Source: Candidatus Latescibacterota bacterium
GTDB lineage: Bacteria > Latescibacterota > UBA2968 > UBA8231
DNA length: 14,299 bases
Reading direction: 5' to 3'
NCBI GenBank assembly: GCA_003529325.1
Contig: DPVW01000396.1
Coordinates: 1 to 14,299, forward strand
Part shown: positions 1 to 7,658 of the stretch, in pieces
Layout of the letters: each line of letters begins with the position of its first letter
How positions within the stretch are numbered: the first letter of the stretch is position 1
The notes under the pieces: model-generated
What the model was told of the DNA's origin: nothing
What the model saw: only the letters and a program-made list of their open reading frames with translations
The model's database searches: none
Program-made: the position numbers and the translations under genes

Positions 1-12
1 GCCCTTGACGCC

Positions 13-34
13 GCTCGCTGCGTTGCGCTCGCTG
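13..34. repeat. Short direct repeat GCTCGCTG x2
   Basis: The octamer GCTCGCTG occurs at 13-20 and again at 27-34, a period of 14 bases, just beyond the stop codon of the leftmost minus-strand gene. Short GC-rich repeats of this kind are common between genes in high-GC genomes. The repeat may continue beyond the left edge, so its copy number cannot be judged. No U-rich tract follows it on the minus strand, so I do not call it a terminator. Confidence 0.3.
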
Positions 35-38
35 GCTC

Positions 39-2045
39 CTAGGGCGCCGAATCCACCCAGCGCTCGGTGGCGCCCAGATCGGGGCCCGCCCCACGAATCT
101 CTGCAGCCGGCGCCAGTTTCCAGATACTTCCAAGCCATTCCACCTGCCACAAGCCTGCATCGATGGCCTGGCTGCCCGAAGGCAACCCGTGATCCGGCGC
201 CAGATCCGGCGATCCATGGGGGCCATCCCATTCCAGATTCCGTGTGACCAGGCTCGTCCCCACCTGCCCTTTCAGGGCCATCTGACGCGCGTCGACGAGC
301 AGGTTATTGGCGATCAGAACCCGGGCACCGCCGGTGATGTGGTGCTCATTGTCGACGAAGGTGTTGTGCACGATCAGAATCCTCTCGGGCAAAGGAGCGG
401 CCTCATAGTCTTCGCGCGTATTCGCTCCCGACATCAGACCCACCCCGGCCATGGCATTGCCAACGATGCGATTGCCTTCGAAACGAAAGTTGCGAGCCGT
501 CTCCTCATCGTAGCCAATCAGCTGAATGCCGTCCTCGCCATTGCCGGAGATGAGATTGTCCCTCACGACGATGTCCAGGGTGTCGGTCCCGCCATACGGA
601 TGCAGACGGATCTCGATCCCGTCGTCGCCATTGTCCATCAGATTGCACTGCTCGATCAGGGTTGCCGTCGGACCATCCAGGTCGATGGCGTCGTCTCGAT
701 TGTTGTCGAATTGGCAGAATCGTATCGTGCCGCCGCCAGCCTCGTAGTCGATGCCGTCCGAGGTGTCCGTCACGCGACAGTAAGCAAGGTCGAAGGTGTC
801 AGTGGAGGTGATGCCATCCGACGCATTGCGGATGGTGAATCCGTGGATCAGGCAACGTCCCGCCCCGGCACGCTCAGGATCACCGACGCGCACCGCGTAT
901 TCACTCCCCTCGCCATCGATCACGGTCTTGGTGATCGTCCCGGCATCTCCAGTCAGGAAATGCTCCGACACGAGGACCAGACTTTTGGCACCCAGATCGA
1001 CGGAGCCGGGATACGTCCCCGGGGCCACGAGGATCGTGTCGCCGCTGGCCGCTGCGTCGATGGCGGCTTGTATCGTGGCATGCTCTGCGGGTACCCGAAG
1101 TGGCGCGGACAACTCGGGTTCCCGCACCAGACGCAACTCAGCCAGTCCACCATCGAGACTGTTCCTATCAGGGAAGTGACCATTGTCGATGCCACGACAG
1201 GTGACGAAGAGTGACAGGGCATCGCGCGCGTCATTCGGATCTGACGTGGGCGCGAAGGTGCCGCCTCCGGGCAGAACGAAGCGGATACCCGTGCCCTGCA
1301 GGAACTCGTAATCGAAACTCTGGAGGATGTTGCCATCGGCGGTAAACTCGGCGATGCCATCAGCAGCGATGGCGAAGATGTGGCCGCTGACAGGATCGAC
1401 GGTGATGCCTTCCGGATCGGAGATGTGTTTGCCGATAGCGAAGTCGGAAATGATGGCGAAGGTATCGGCCGCCGCATCGAAGCGGAATCGCAGGATGCGC
1501 TCCTGTTTGGTTCCGGAGACGACGAGCAGATCGCCCGTTGTCGGATCGACGGCGATTCCCTCGGGATCGGTATAGCCGTCATCGTAGCTGGTCAGCGTCG
1601 AGGCGAGAGGCCGGCCGAATGAGTCGTCGCCCCCCAGGGCGTAGCGGAAGATGCGCTTCTCGTCGTCGTCGGTGATATATACGTGACCATCGGCGCCGTG
1701 CCAAGCGATGCCCACCGGTTCACTGCGTGCGGGATTGTCCGGTGTCGCCAGCCAGGATGCGTTGAGCTCTGCCGCATCCAGCGTGGTTTCGAAAACATTC
1801 ACACCGATGAAGATGCGTTCGCCCGTCGCGGGGTCGAGCAGGTCTCCGTATTCACTGATCTCCGAATCGGTGATCAGCAAGTGCCCCCTGTCGGCGACGT
1901 AGGTCACACCCGCCGCATCGGCGGCCCGCACCGGTGATTGGGTCCACAGATCTGTGTAGCGGACCAGTTCCAGACGATCGGCGCCGGCCCCCTCTACCAA
2001 CAGTGACGCGATGAGAATGGCATAGAAGAAACGGTGGCGTGACAT
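39..2045 (-). CDS. Secreted NHL/SMP-30-like propeller plus right-handed beta-helix protein
   Basis: A 668-residue protein. The chosen start is the ATG at 2045, which has GAGG (2054-2057) eight bases upstream; a TTG two codons earlier sits too close to that GAGG. The N-terminus is a classic Sec signal peptide: MSRHR, a hydrophobic stretch FFYAILIASLL, then a likely cut near AGA-D. Residues about 25-315 carry repeated DPEGI-x-VDP-xx-G motifs typical of NHL/SMP-30-like beta-propellers. From about residue 320 the sequence becomes a right-handed parallel beta-helix. That part opens with the usual 'TIQAAIDAA..GDTILVAPGTY' type segment (read here in pieces) and continues with DGI/N-rich rungs such as DDGIEI and EDGIQL. 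The tail has the common IDAG...GPDLGATE ending. No C-terminal anchor is visible. It is probably exported and may bind or cleave a polysaccharide, but no catalytic residue can be assigned and the substrate is unknown. It is transcribed away from the neighbouring operon. Confidence 0.93.
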   Translation of the reverse strand: MSRHRFFYAILIASLLVEGAGADRLELVRYTDLWTQSPVRAADAAGVTYVADRGHLLITDSEISEYGDLLDPATGERIFIGVNVFETTLDAAELNASWLATPDNPARSEPVGIAWHGADGHVYITDDDEKRIFRYALGGDDSFGRPLASTLTSYDDGYTDPEGIAVDPTTGDLLVVSGTKQERILRFRFDAAADTFAIISDFAIGKHISDPEGITVDPVSGHIFAIAADGIAEFTADGNILQSFDYEFLQGTGIRFVLPGGGTFAPTSDPNDARDALSLFVTCRGIDNGHFPDRNSLDGGLAELRLVREPELSAPLRVPAEHATIQAAIDAAASGDTILVAPGTYPGSVDLGAKSLVLVSEHFLTGDAGTITKTVIDGEGSEYAVRVGDPERAGAGRCLIHGFTIRNASDGITSTDTFDLAYCRVTDTSDGIDYEAGGGTIRFCQFDNNRDDAIDLDGPTATLIEQCNLMDNGDDGIEIRLHPYGGTDTLDIVVRDNLISGNGEDGIQLIGYDEETARNFRFEGNRIVGNAMAGVGLMSGANTREDYEAAPLPERILIVHNTFVDNEHHITGGARVLIANNLLVDARQMALKGQVGTSLVTRNLEWDGPHGSPDLAPDHGLPSGSQAIDAGLWQVEWLGSIWKLAPAAEIRGAGPDLGATERWVDSAP

Positions 2046-2053
2046 ATTCAATA

Positions 2054-2057
2054 CCTC
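2054..2057 (-). promoter_or_regulatory. Ribosome binding site of the propeller/beta-helix gene
   Basis: On the minus strand GAGG lies eight bases before the ATG at 2045. This spacing favours the ATG over the upstream TTG at 2051, which would leave only two bases. Confidence 0.6.
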
Positions 2058-2065
2058 GTCTCACT

Positions 2066-2564
2066 CATGGTTGTGAACAGGGGGCTGTATGCACCGCGGT
2101 TGGTACGCGCCTACCACCGATGTGCGCTTCAACCAATTCGAACCATTCGGATTCTTGAGAAACATCGCCGCCACCATAGGACTCGGCGATGGATACGAAC
2201 AAACCAAATGAGATGATATCGTCAAACACTTCGCCCCGGATACTCATGGATGTGGATGTACTGCGCAAGGCCTGATAAGGCGCATCTGAGATGAATGGCC
2301 TTGCAGGCAAGGAGAAACAGAATTTTCTCGACGTCGGTCGTGTTCAGTCATTTGAATACCAACTGGTGCGAGTGTGTTGTGGACCCTTCCTGAAGCAAGC
2401 GGAGGAAGTGGAACAGTTGCAAGTGTTACTCGCAGTGAGGCTCGTCCTGGTAAACTCGGTGGGACCGATGCTGTTGATGCAGATGGCCTACGCGGGCGGT
2501 GGTTCCTAAGACAGACTATCTTGTCGCGTCGTGTCGTCTTGCGCCCCCACAGGATGAATTGCCG
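2066..2564. other. Gene-poor intergenic region of about 0.5 kb
   Basis: This stretch separates the divergent beta-helix gene and the five-gene operon, so it should hold promoters for both, but I see no convincing -35/-10 pair. Its base composition looks clearly less GC-rich than the flanking genes. Two small open frames exist. One is on the minus strand (TTG at 2310, internal ATG at 2247, stop at 2065). The other is on the plus strand (2291-2509). Neither has a ribosome binding site, a recognisable motif or convincing codon use. The minus frame contains a plausible-looking segment around FGLFVSIAES and SEWFELVEAHI, so a decayed gene fragment is possible. The GTG at 2499 is an alternative upstream start of the next gene. 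Confidence 0.5.
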
Positions 2565-3632
2565 GTGAAGGCAGGACCTTCAAACGCCCGCGTCGTGCGG
2601 CTCAACGCGGAGATGTTTCCCGTTTCTGAGACCGAGCGGCGACTCCTCGGCAAGTATGGCGTGCAGGCCATCGAGATCGAAGCGGCACGTCCGGAGCAGA
2701 TCATCCCGCATGTGCGCAACGCCCATGCGGTGTGTGTGATCTCGGCCTCGCTGCCGGCTGCGGTCATCGACAGTCTGGATGCATGCCGGCTGATCTCCCG
2801 ACTCGGCAATGGCACGGACAAGATCGACGTCGCCCGCGCCACCGAGCGGGGTATCGTGGTTGCCAACGTACCCGACTTCTGCACCGACGAGATGGCGGAC
2901 CACGTGATGGCCATGGTCCTGTCCTTTGCTCGCCAGATCCCGCGTATGGCTCGTCATATGCGTGCCGGCGCCTTTGCTCAGGCGCGTAGCGAGTCACTGG
3001 CACTACGTCGACTGTCGAGCCGGAAATTGGGACTCATCGGCTGGGGGGCATCAGCCCATGCGGTCGCTCGCCGTGCCCTGTCATTTGGCATGCAGGTCAT
3101 CGCCACGCGCCGCCAACTGCAACGGCCATCACCAGAGGCCAAGGCTCTCGGTATCGACATCGTCGATCTCGACAAGTTGCTCGAAGACGCCGATTTCGTT
3201 TCTCTGCACCTGCCACTGACGGCACAGACCCGAGGTTTACTTTCTCGCGATCGCCTGGCGCACATGCGACAGGGCGCCTATTTCATCAATGCTTCCCGCG
3301 GCGAGATCGTCGACGAGGACGCGCTGGCAGAACTGCTGCACAACGGTCATCTTGGTGGCGCCGGTGTCGACACCTTCGGCGTGATCGAAATCTTCGGCGA
3401 GACGGAGGGGGTGCCGACGCATCCACTGGTTACTGCAGACAACGTTATCGCCACACCACACGTGTCCGCCCTTTCGGTGGAATCGACGCGGGCCGTCGCC
3501 GTCGGCAGCGCGCACAATCTGGTCTCCGTGTTGAGTGGACACCTGCCGCATGCCGACCACATCGTCAACCGGGGTGTCGTGCCGCGGTGGCCACTACAAC
3601 CGCATGATCCCAACCTGTTCGACGAGGACTGA
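2565..3632 (+). CDS. D-isomer-specific 2-hydroxyacid dehydrogenase
   Basis: An NAD(P)-dependent enzyme that interconverts a D-2-hydroxyacid and its 2-oxoacid (phosphoglycerate/glyoxylate/hydroxypyruvate reductase superfamily). The start chosen is GTG 2565, with AGGA ten bases upstream, giving 355 residues that begin near the usual 'RVVRLN' strand. An in-frame GTG at 2499 would add 22 unfamily-like residues. The catalytic triad is readable: Arg245 in NASRGE, a Glu near 275 in DTFGVIE, and His299 in ATPHVSA. The nucleotide-binding loop reads GWGASA (159-164), so the third glycine of GxGxxG is alanine. The second strand ends in ATRRQ instead of an acidic residue, which hints at NADP preference (inference). 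It is the first gene of a tight operon with an SDR and a 2-oxoacid dehydrogenase complex, so its 2-oxoacid may feed that complex. The exact substrate cannot be read from the sequence. Confidence 0.92.
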   Translation: MKAGPSNARVVRLNAEMFPVSETERRLLGKYGVQAIEIEAARPEQIIPHVRNAHAVCVISASLPAAVIDSLDACRLISRLGNGTDKIDVARATERGIVVANVPDFCTDEMADHVMAMVLSFARQIPRMARHMRAGAFAQARSESLALRRLSSRKLGLIGWGASAHAVARRALSFGMQVIATRRQLQRPSPEAKALGIDIVDLDKLLEDADFVSLHLPLTAQTRGLLSRDRLAHMRQGAYFINASRGEIVDEDALAELLHNGHLGGAGVDTFGVIEIFGETEGVPTHPLVTADNVIATPHVSALSVESTRAVAVGSAHNLVSVLSGHLPHADHIVNRGVVPRWPLQPHDPNLFDED

Positions 3633-3637
3633 CACCG

Positions 3638-4483
3638 ATGGCCGAGATGGAAGGACCCGCAGCACAAACGATCCATTCGTTATTCGATTTGAGTGGCCGT
3701 GTCGCCCTGGTCTCTGGTGCCGCGCAAGGCATCGGCCGGGCGATCGGTCTGGCTCTTGCTGAAGTCGGTGCCGATGTTATGCTCGCCGACCTCAACGAGG
3801 AAGGGGCACAACAGACGGCGGCTGATATCGAGGCCATGGGACGGCGGGCGATCCCGGTGCGTTGCGATGTCTCGGATCCCGCGCAGATCCGGCCGATGTT
3901 CGAGAGTCTGGATCGCGAATTTGGCCGGATCGATGTGCTCGCCAATGTCGCTGGCGGTTCGGTGGTCCTGGGGCCACCGGAGGAGCTCGATATCGAGGAT
4001 GTGGACCGATCCATGCAGGGTCTGGTGGTGGGCCGATTCTGCTGCTGCCAGGAGGGTGGACGGCGTATGCTCGCTGCCGGCAAGGGCAGTATCATCAACA
4101 TCACATCTCTGGCGGGTCTTACCGCACTGGGTCGAGGACACATCGCCTACAGCACGGCCATGGGTGGGGTGGTGCAGATGACCCGTGAGTTGAGCACGGA
4201 GTGGGCGAGTCGTGGTGTACGCGTCAATGCGATCGTGCTCGCCCAGGTCATGAATCCGATGTTGCGCGAACGGATCGACAAAGATCCGCACATGGAGGAA
4301 CAGTGGCTACGCGGTCTCGCGATCGGTCGCATGGGTGTGCCCGATGATGTGAAGGGTGCGGCCATTTTTCTCGCCTCCGATGCGGCACGCTGGGTGACGG
4401 GTATCCTGCTGCCCATGGACGGGGGCAATCTGGCGATGAATGCCGGCGCCTCATACCCGGGTGGCCCCGGGATCACTGGATGA
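3638..4483 (+). CDS. Short-chain dehydrogenase/reductase (SDR) family protein with altered active site
   Basis: A 281-residue classical SDR by layout. It has a cofactor loop SGAAQGIG (26-33), an acidic residue at the end of the second strand (LADLN, Asp51, suggesting NAD(H)), and NVAG at 103-106. The active-site serine is Ser157 in NITSLAG and the tyrosine is Tyr171. The usual YxxxK reads YSTAM, so the catalytic lysine is Met175; the codon is clearly ATG. The C-terminal half has the normal RVNAI, IGRMGVPDDV and FLASDAARWVTG..MDGG elements, so the protein is otherwise well preserved. The ATG lies five bases after the preceding stop, and GAGGA inside the end of the upstream gene serves as ribosome binding site. 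Losing the lysine normally cripples SDR catalysis, so it may use a different proton relay or have a non-catalytic role. An alternative start is the Met at residue 4. Confidence 0.93.
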   Translation: MAEMEGPAAQTIHSLFDLSGRVALVSGAAQGIGRAIGLALAEVGADVMLADLNEEGAQQTAADIEAMGRRAIPVRCDVSDPAQIRPMFESLDREFGRIDVLANVAGGSVVLGPPEELDIEDVDRSMQGLVVGRFCCCQEGGRRMLAAGKGSIINITSLAGLTALGRGHIAYSTAMGGVVQMTRELSTEWASRGVRVNAIVLAQVMNPMLRERIDKDPHMEEQWLRGLAIGRMGVPDDVKGAAIFLASDAARWVTGILLPMDGGNLAMNAGASYPGGPGITG

Positions 4484-4499
4484 TGAGATCGAAAACGAG

Positions 4500-5474
4500 A
4501 TGACGACGACGAAAGAGACGTATCTGTCCCTGTATCGGACGATGGTCCGAATCCGGCGTTGCGAGGAGCAACTTGCGCGCTCGTATGCTGCCGGCACGAT
4601 TACCGGCGCCTGCCATACGTACGTTGGCGAAGAGGGGGTGGCCACCGGTGTCTGCGCCCACCTGCGAGATGACGACGCCGTCTTCAGTACCCACCGTGGT
4701 CACGGCCACGCTCTCGCCAAAGGGGTGCCCCCACGCGAATTGGTGGCCGAACTCTTCGGTCGGGTCACGGGCTGTTCGGGTGGGCGTGGTGGCAGCATGC
4801 ACCTGTTCGCTCCCGAAGTGGGAATGATGGGCACCAGTGGGATCGTCGGCCCCTGCATTCTGCAGGCGACTGGCGCGGGGTATTCGTTTCAGCTACGCGA
4901 GACCGACAATGTCGGCGTCGCCTTCTTCGGGGATGGCGCCGTCGGCAATGGGGCATTCCACGAAGGCATCAATCTGGCCACGATCTGGGACCTGCCGGTG
5001 TTGTTCATCTGTGAGAACAACATGTATGCCACGGAGGTCGCCTTCAGCTCTTCGGCGCGCAATACCGATGTAGCGGGGCGTGCCGCCGGATATGGTCTGC
5101 ACGCCGAAGCGGTAGATGGCAACGATGTCATCGCCGTCTACGAGGCGGCGGGTATGGCTGTTGAACGGGCGCGCCAGGGAGGGGGGCCGTCCCTTATCGA
5201 GTGCCGGACGTATCGGACACGACCGCACGCCGAGGGCATGCGCGACGGGGGGTATCGCTCGCAGGAAGAGATCGACAGCTGGAAGGCGCGCGATCCGATC
5301 GAGGTGTTTCACCGACGTCTGCTCGACGACGGCGACATCGCCGATACGGAGTTACAGGCCATCGATGCAGAGATCGTCGATGAGATTCAGCAGGCGGTGA
5401 GTTTCGCCAACGACAGTCCATGGCCCGATCCAGCGACGGTGGCCGACCATGTCTATCGGGAGGTGGGTGCGTGA
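4500..5474 (+). CDS. Thiamine-diphosphate-dependent dehydrogenase E1 component, alpha subunit (acetoin/pyruvate type)
   Basis: A 324-residue alpha subunit of a heterotetrameric E1 that decarboxylates a 2-oxoacid, or cleaves acetoin, using thiamine diphosphate. The diphosphate/Mg motif starts at GDG (144-146) and ends at ENN (172-174), the normal spacing of about 28 residues. Other family blocks are THRGHGH (64-70), KGV, GRGGSMH (95-101) and GIVG (114-117). The wording of these blocks resembles acetoin dehydrogenase alpha (AcoA) and bacterial PdhA, and I cannot separate the two. The start ATG 4500 lies 16 bases after the SDR stop; an upstream in-frame ATG at 4440 inside the SDR gene would add a non-family extension. 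No strong Shine-Dalgarno precedes it (weak GAG-rich bases only). The stop overlaps the next start, so E1 subunit synthesis is probably coupled. Confidence 0.95.
   Translation: MTTTKETYLSLYRTMVRIRRCEEQLARSYAAGTITGACHTYVGEEGVATGVCAHLRDDDAVFSTHRGHGHALAKGVPPRELVAELFGRVTGCSGGRGGSMHLFAPEVGMMGTSGIVGPCILQATGAGYSFQLRETDNVGVAFFGDGAVGNGAFHEGINLATIWDLPVLFICENNMYATEVAFSSSARNTDVAGRAAGYGLHAEAVDGNDVIAVYEAAGMAVERARQGGGPSLIECRTYRTRPHAEGMRDGGYRSQEEIDSWKARDPIEVFHRRLLDDGDIADTELQAIDAEIVDEIQQAVSFANDSPWPDPATVADHVYREVGA
5458..5464 (+). promoter_or_regulatory. Ribosome binding site of the E1-beta gene
   Basis: GGGAGGT, inside the last codons of the E1-alpha gene, lies nine bases before the ATG at 5474. That ATG shares its A with the E1-alpha TGA (TGATG). 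This fixes the start at 5474 and argues against the in-frame ATG at 5420. Confidence 0.7.
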
Positions 5475-6457
5475 TGGCGAGTCGGGAGATCACCTATACG
5501 GAGGCCGCACGCGAAGCACTGACAACGGCGATGGAAGAGGATGAGACGATCTTCGTTCTGGGCGAAGGCATCGGTGAGCGAGGTGGCAATTTTAACACCA
5601 CACTCGGGCTGTATGAACGCTTCGGTCCCAGACGCCTGCGTGACACACCGATCTGTGAACGGGGTTTCGTCGGTCTCTGCACCGGCGCCGCCATGACAGG
5701 AACGCGCCCAGTCGTCGACTTCATGTTCATCGACTTCATCCTGGACAGCGTTGGTGAGCTGACGAATCAGATCGCCAAAATTCAATACATGAGTGGTGGC
5801 CGCTTGAAGATGCCAGTGTTGCTGCGTGGCTGTGTCGGCATCGGGGGTGGTCACGCGACGCACCACTCCGGCAGCTACTACCCGTTGTTCGTCAACGTCC
5901 CGGGCTTCCGCGTCGTCGTGCCAACGACGCCGTACGATGCCAAGGGCCTGATGGCGACGGCTCTGCGCAGTGATGATCCGGTGCTGTATCTGGAACACAA
6001 GTCGCTGCTCAATGTCAAAGGGGAGGTGCCGGAACAGGACTACCAGATCCCCTTCGGAGAGGCCCGGGTCTGTCGGGAAGGCACGGACGTCACCATCGTC
6101 GCCATCGGTCCCCTCGTAGCAAAAAGCGTCGAAGCTGCTGGCCGACTCGCCGATGAAGGTATCTCGGTAGAGGTCATCGACCCACGAACGCTGGCGCCTC
6201 TCGATCTGGACACGGTGCTGACGTCGTTACGCAAGACGGGCAAACTGCTGGTTGCTGACGAGAGCTTTGGTCCCTGCGGCGTCGGTGCCGAGATCGCGGC
6301 GCAGGTCATGGAGCAGGGCTTCGATGACTTGGGGGCGCCAGTGCGGCGTCTGAATGGTGTGCATGCGCCGACGCCATACAGTCCACCACTCGAGGCCGCC
6401 GTGTCGCCCTCCGTCGACCAGGTCGTGGTGGCGGTGCGCGATCTGGCGGCCGAATAG
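5474..6457 (+). CDS. Thiamine-diphosphate-dependent dehydrogenase E1 component, beta subunit
   Basis: A 327-residue transketolase-like beta subunit that pairs with the upstream alpha subunit to form E1. Recognisable blocks include GEGIGERGG near residue 30, DTPICERG (57-64, with the thiamine-activating glutamate as Glu62 by family analogy) and GAAMTGTRPVVDFMF (71-85). A histidine cluster GHATHHSGSYYPLF (126-139) corresponds to the usual GAQHSQ active-site region. The C-terminal transketolase domain shows VEVIDPRTLAPLD and LVADES. It overlaps the E1-alpha stop by one base, typical of subunits made in equal amounts. Closest functional class: acetoin dehydrogenase beta (AcoB) or pyruvate dehydrogenase E1-beta. 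Substrate specificity cannot be assigned by eye. Confidence 0.95.
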   Translation: MASREITYTEAAREALTTAMEEDETIFVLGEGIGERGGNFNTTLGLYERFGPRRLRDTPICERGFVGLCTGAAMTGTRPVVDFMFIDFILDSVGELTNQIAKIQYMSGGRLKMPVLLRGCVGIGGGHATHHSGSYYPLFVNVPGFRVVVPTTPYDAKGLMATALRSDDPVLYLEHKSLLNVKGEVPEQDYQIPFGEARVCREGTDVTIVAIGPLVAKSVEAAGRLADEGISVEVIDPRTLAPLDLDTVLTSLRKTGKLLVADESFGPCGVGAEIAAQVMEQGFDDLGAPVRRLNGVHAPTPYSPPLEAAVSPSVDQVVVAVRDLAAE

Positions 6458-6464
6458 GACCGGC

Positions 6465-7658
6465 ATGGCATTCGAAGTCGTGATGCCCCGATTGGGCTGG
6501 ACGATGGAGGAGGGCACTCTCGTGGAGTGGCTGAAGGCCTCCGGTAAATCGGTGCAGACCGGTGAGATACTGTTCACCGTAGAGAGCGACAAGGCCCTCA
6601 ACGAGGTCGAGTCCTTCGACTCGGGGGTCCTGCATATTCCAGGCAATTCGCCCGCACCAGGAGAGACGGTGCCTGTTGGTACCGTACTCGCATACGTGCT
6701 GGTCGGAGATGAGGAGCCACCGGCGGCAGTGCCACCCGTGCCGGCGGTGGCAGCCTCGGCGGATACGGTCGATTCGGCGGCGGCCGCCACGGGGGCGGTT
6801 ACCGAGCAGGCGACGAACGAACCTTCGGCCGGGCAGGGCTCTGGGAGCGGGGTGACGATCAGCCCCAGAGCCCGTCGATTGGCGGGGGAACTTGGTGTCG
6901 ATTGGGAGCGCCTTGCCGGAACTGGGCGCACGGGGAGGATCACGGAAGAGGATGTACGAGTCGCCGCCGAGAGTGTGGTGCCGGCTGAGGACTGCGGCGA
7001 CGCCAAAGGGATCCCGATGAGTCCGATCCGTCGGGCCATCGCTGAGCGTCTCGTGACCAGTCATCGTGATGCGGCACCGGTGACGCTCACCGCGGAGTTG
7101 GACGCCACCGAGCTTGTGGCACTGCGTTCGAAGGCAAAACCCCGTCCGGCATACAACGACTACCTCATTCGTTTTGTCGCCGTCGCGCTCCAGCGGCACC
7201 CGGGGCTGAACAGTTCGTTACGGGGGGATGACATTCTGCTGCACAGCGGCATCCACATCGGTTTTGCCGTGGACACCGAGGCAGGGCTGTTGGTTCCCGT
7301 CGTGCGTGACGCCGACAAGAAGAGTGTCGAGGAGATCGGCCGGGAGAGTGCCAGTCTCGGTGGGCGGGCGTTGCGCGGCGAGCTCAAGGGGGAGGAGATG
7401 GCGGGGGGCACATTCACCATCACCAATCTGGGTGCCGCCGGTATCGACGCCTTCACGCCGATCATCAATCCGCCACAGTGTGCGATCCTCGGTGTGGGCC
7501 GGATCAGCCAGCGGCCCGCAGTGCACGAGGGGCAGATCGTACCCCGCTGGCTCACCGTGGTCAGTCTGAGTTTCGACCACCGCCTCATCGATGGTGGTCC
7601 CGCCGCTCGTTTTCTGGCGACTCTGCGAGAACTCGTGGAACAACCCGAATCGAACTGA
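6465..7658 (+). CDS. Dihydrolipoamide acyltransferase, E2 component of a 2-oxoacid dehydrogenase complex
   Basis: A 397-residue E2 that carries the acyl group on a lipoyl arm and transfers it to CoA. Domain order: one lipoyl domain (residues 1-80, with lipoylated Lys43 in ESDKALNEVES), then an Ala/Pro-rich linker (82-130). A peripheral-subunit-binding domain follows (about 132-166, SPRARRLAGELG...GRTGRITEEDV), then the acyltransferase core from about 182. The catalytic HxxxDG is complete as HRLIDG (His372, Asp376). The start ATG 6465 lies seven bases after the E1-beta stop; AGGA overlapping that stop is a usable ribosome binding site. A longer in-frame opening from 6354 would overlap E1-beta and lacks family similarity. 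No dihydrolipoamide dehydrogenase (E3) follows, so E3 must be supplied from elsewhere. The gene ends directly against the convergent gene. Confidence 0.95.
   Translation: MAFEVVMPRLGWTMEEGTLVEWLKASGKSVQTGEILFTVESDKALNEVESFDSGVLHIPGNSPAPGETVPVGTVLAYVLVGDEEPPAAVPPVPAVAASADTVDSAAAATGAVTEQATNEPSAGQGSGSGVTISPRARRLAGELGVDWERLAGTGRTGRITEEDVRVAAESVVPAEDCGDAKGIPMSPIRRAIAERLVTSHRDAAPVTLTAELDATELVALRSKAKPRPAYNDYLIRFVAVALQRHPGLNSSLRGDDILLHSGIHIGFAVDTEAGLLVPVVRDADKKSVEEIGRESASLGGRALRGELKGEEMAGGTFTITNLGAAGIDAFTPIINPPQCAILGVGRISQRPAVHEGQIVPRWLTVVSLSFDHRLIDGGPAARFLATLRELVEQPESN

Noticed and set aside
189..1214. Long plus-strand open frame (341 codons) opposite the beta-helix gene
   Set aside because: It lies wholly antisense to a gene with a signal peptide and clear repeats. 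Its translation has no recognisable motif, and high-GC genes often leave such open antisense frames.
2499..2564. GTG 2499 as the start of the D-2-hydroxyacid dehydrogenase
   Set aside because: No ribosome binding site precedes it, and the extra 22 residues do not look like the family's N-terminus. GTG 2565 with AGGA upstream fits better, though this is not proven.
3565..4291. Minus-strand open frames opposite the SDR gene
   Set aside because: The SDR motifs are unambiguous on the plus strand and the antisense products resemble nothing.
6227..7199. Two long minus-strand open frames (270 and 297 codons) opposite the E1-beta end and E2 gene
   Set aside because: The sense strand encodes complete E1-beta and E2 with active-site motifs. 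The antisense translations are low-complexity Ser/Arg/Thr-rich products of codon bias.
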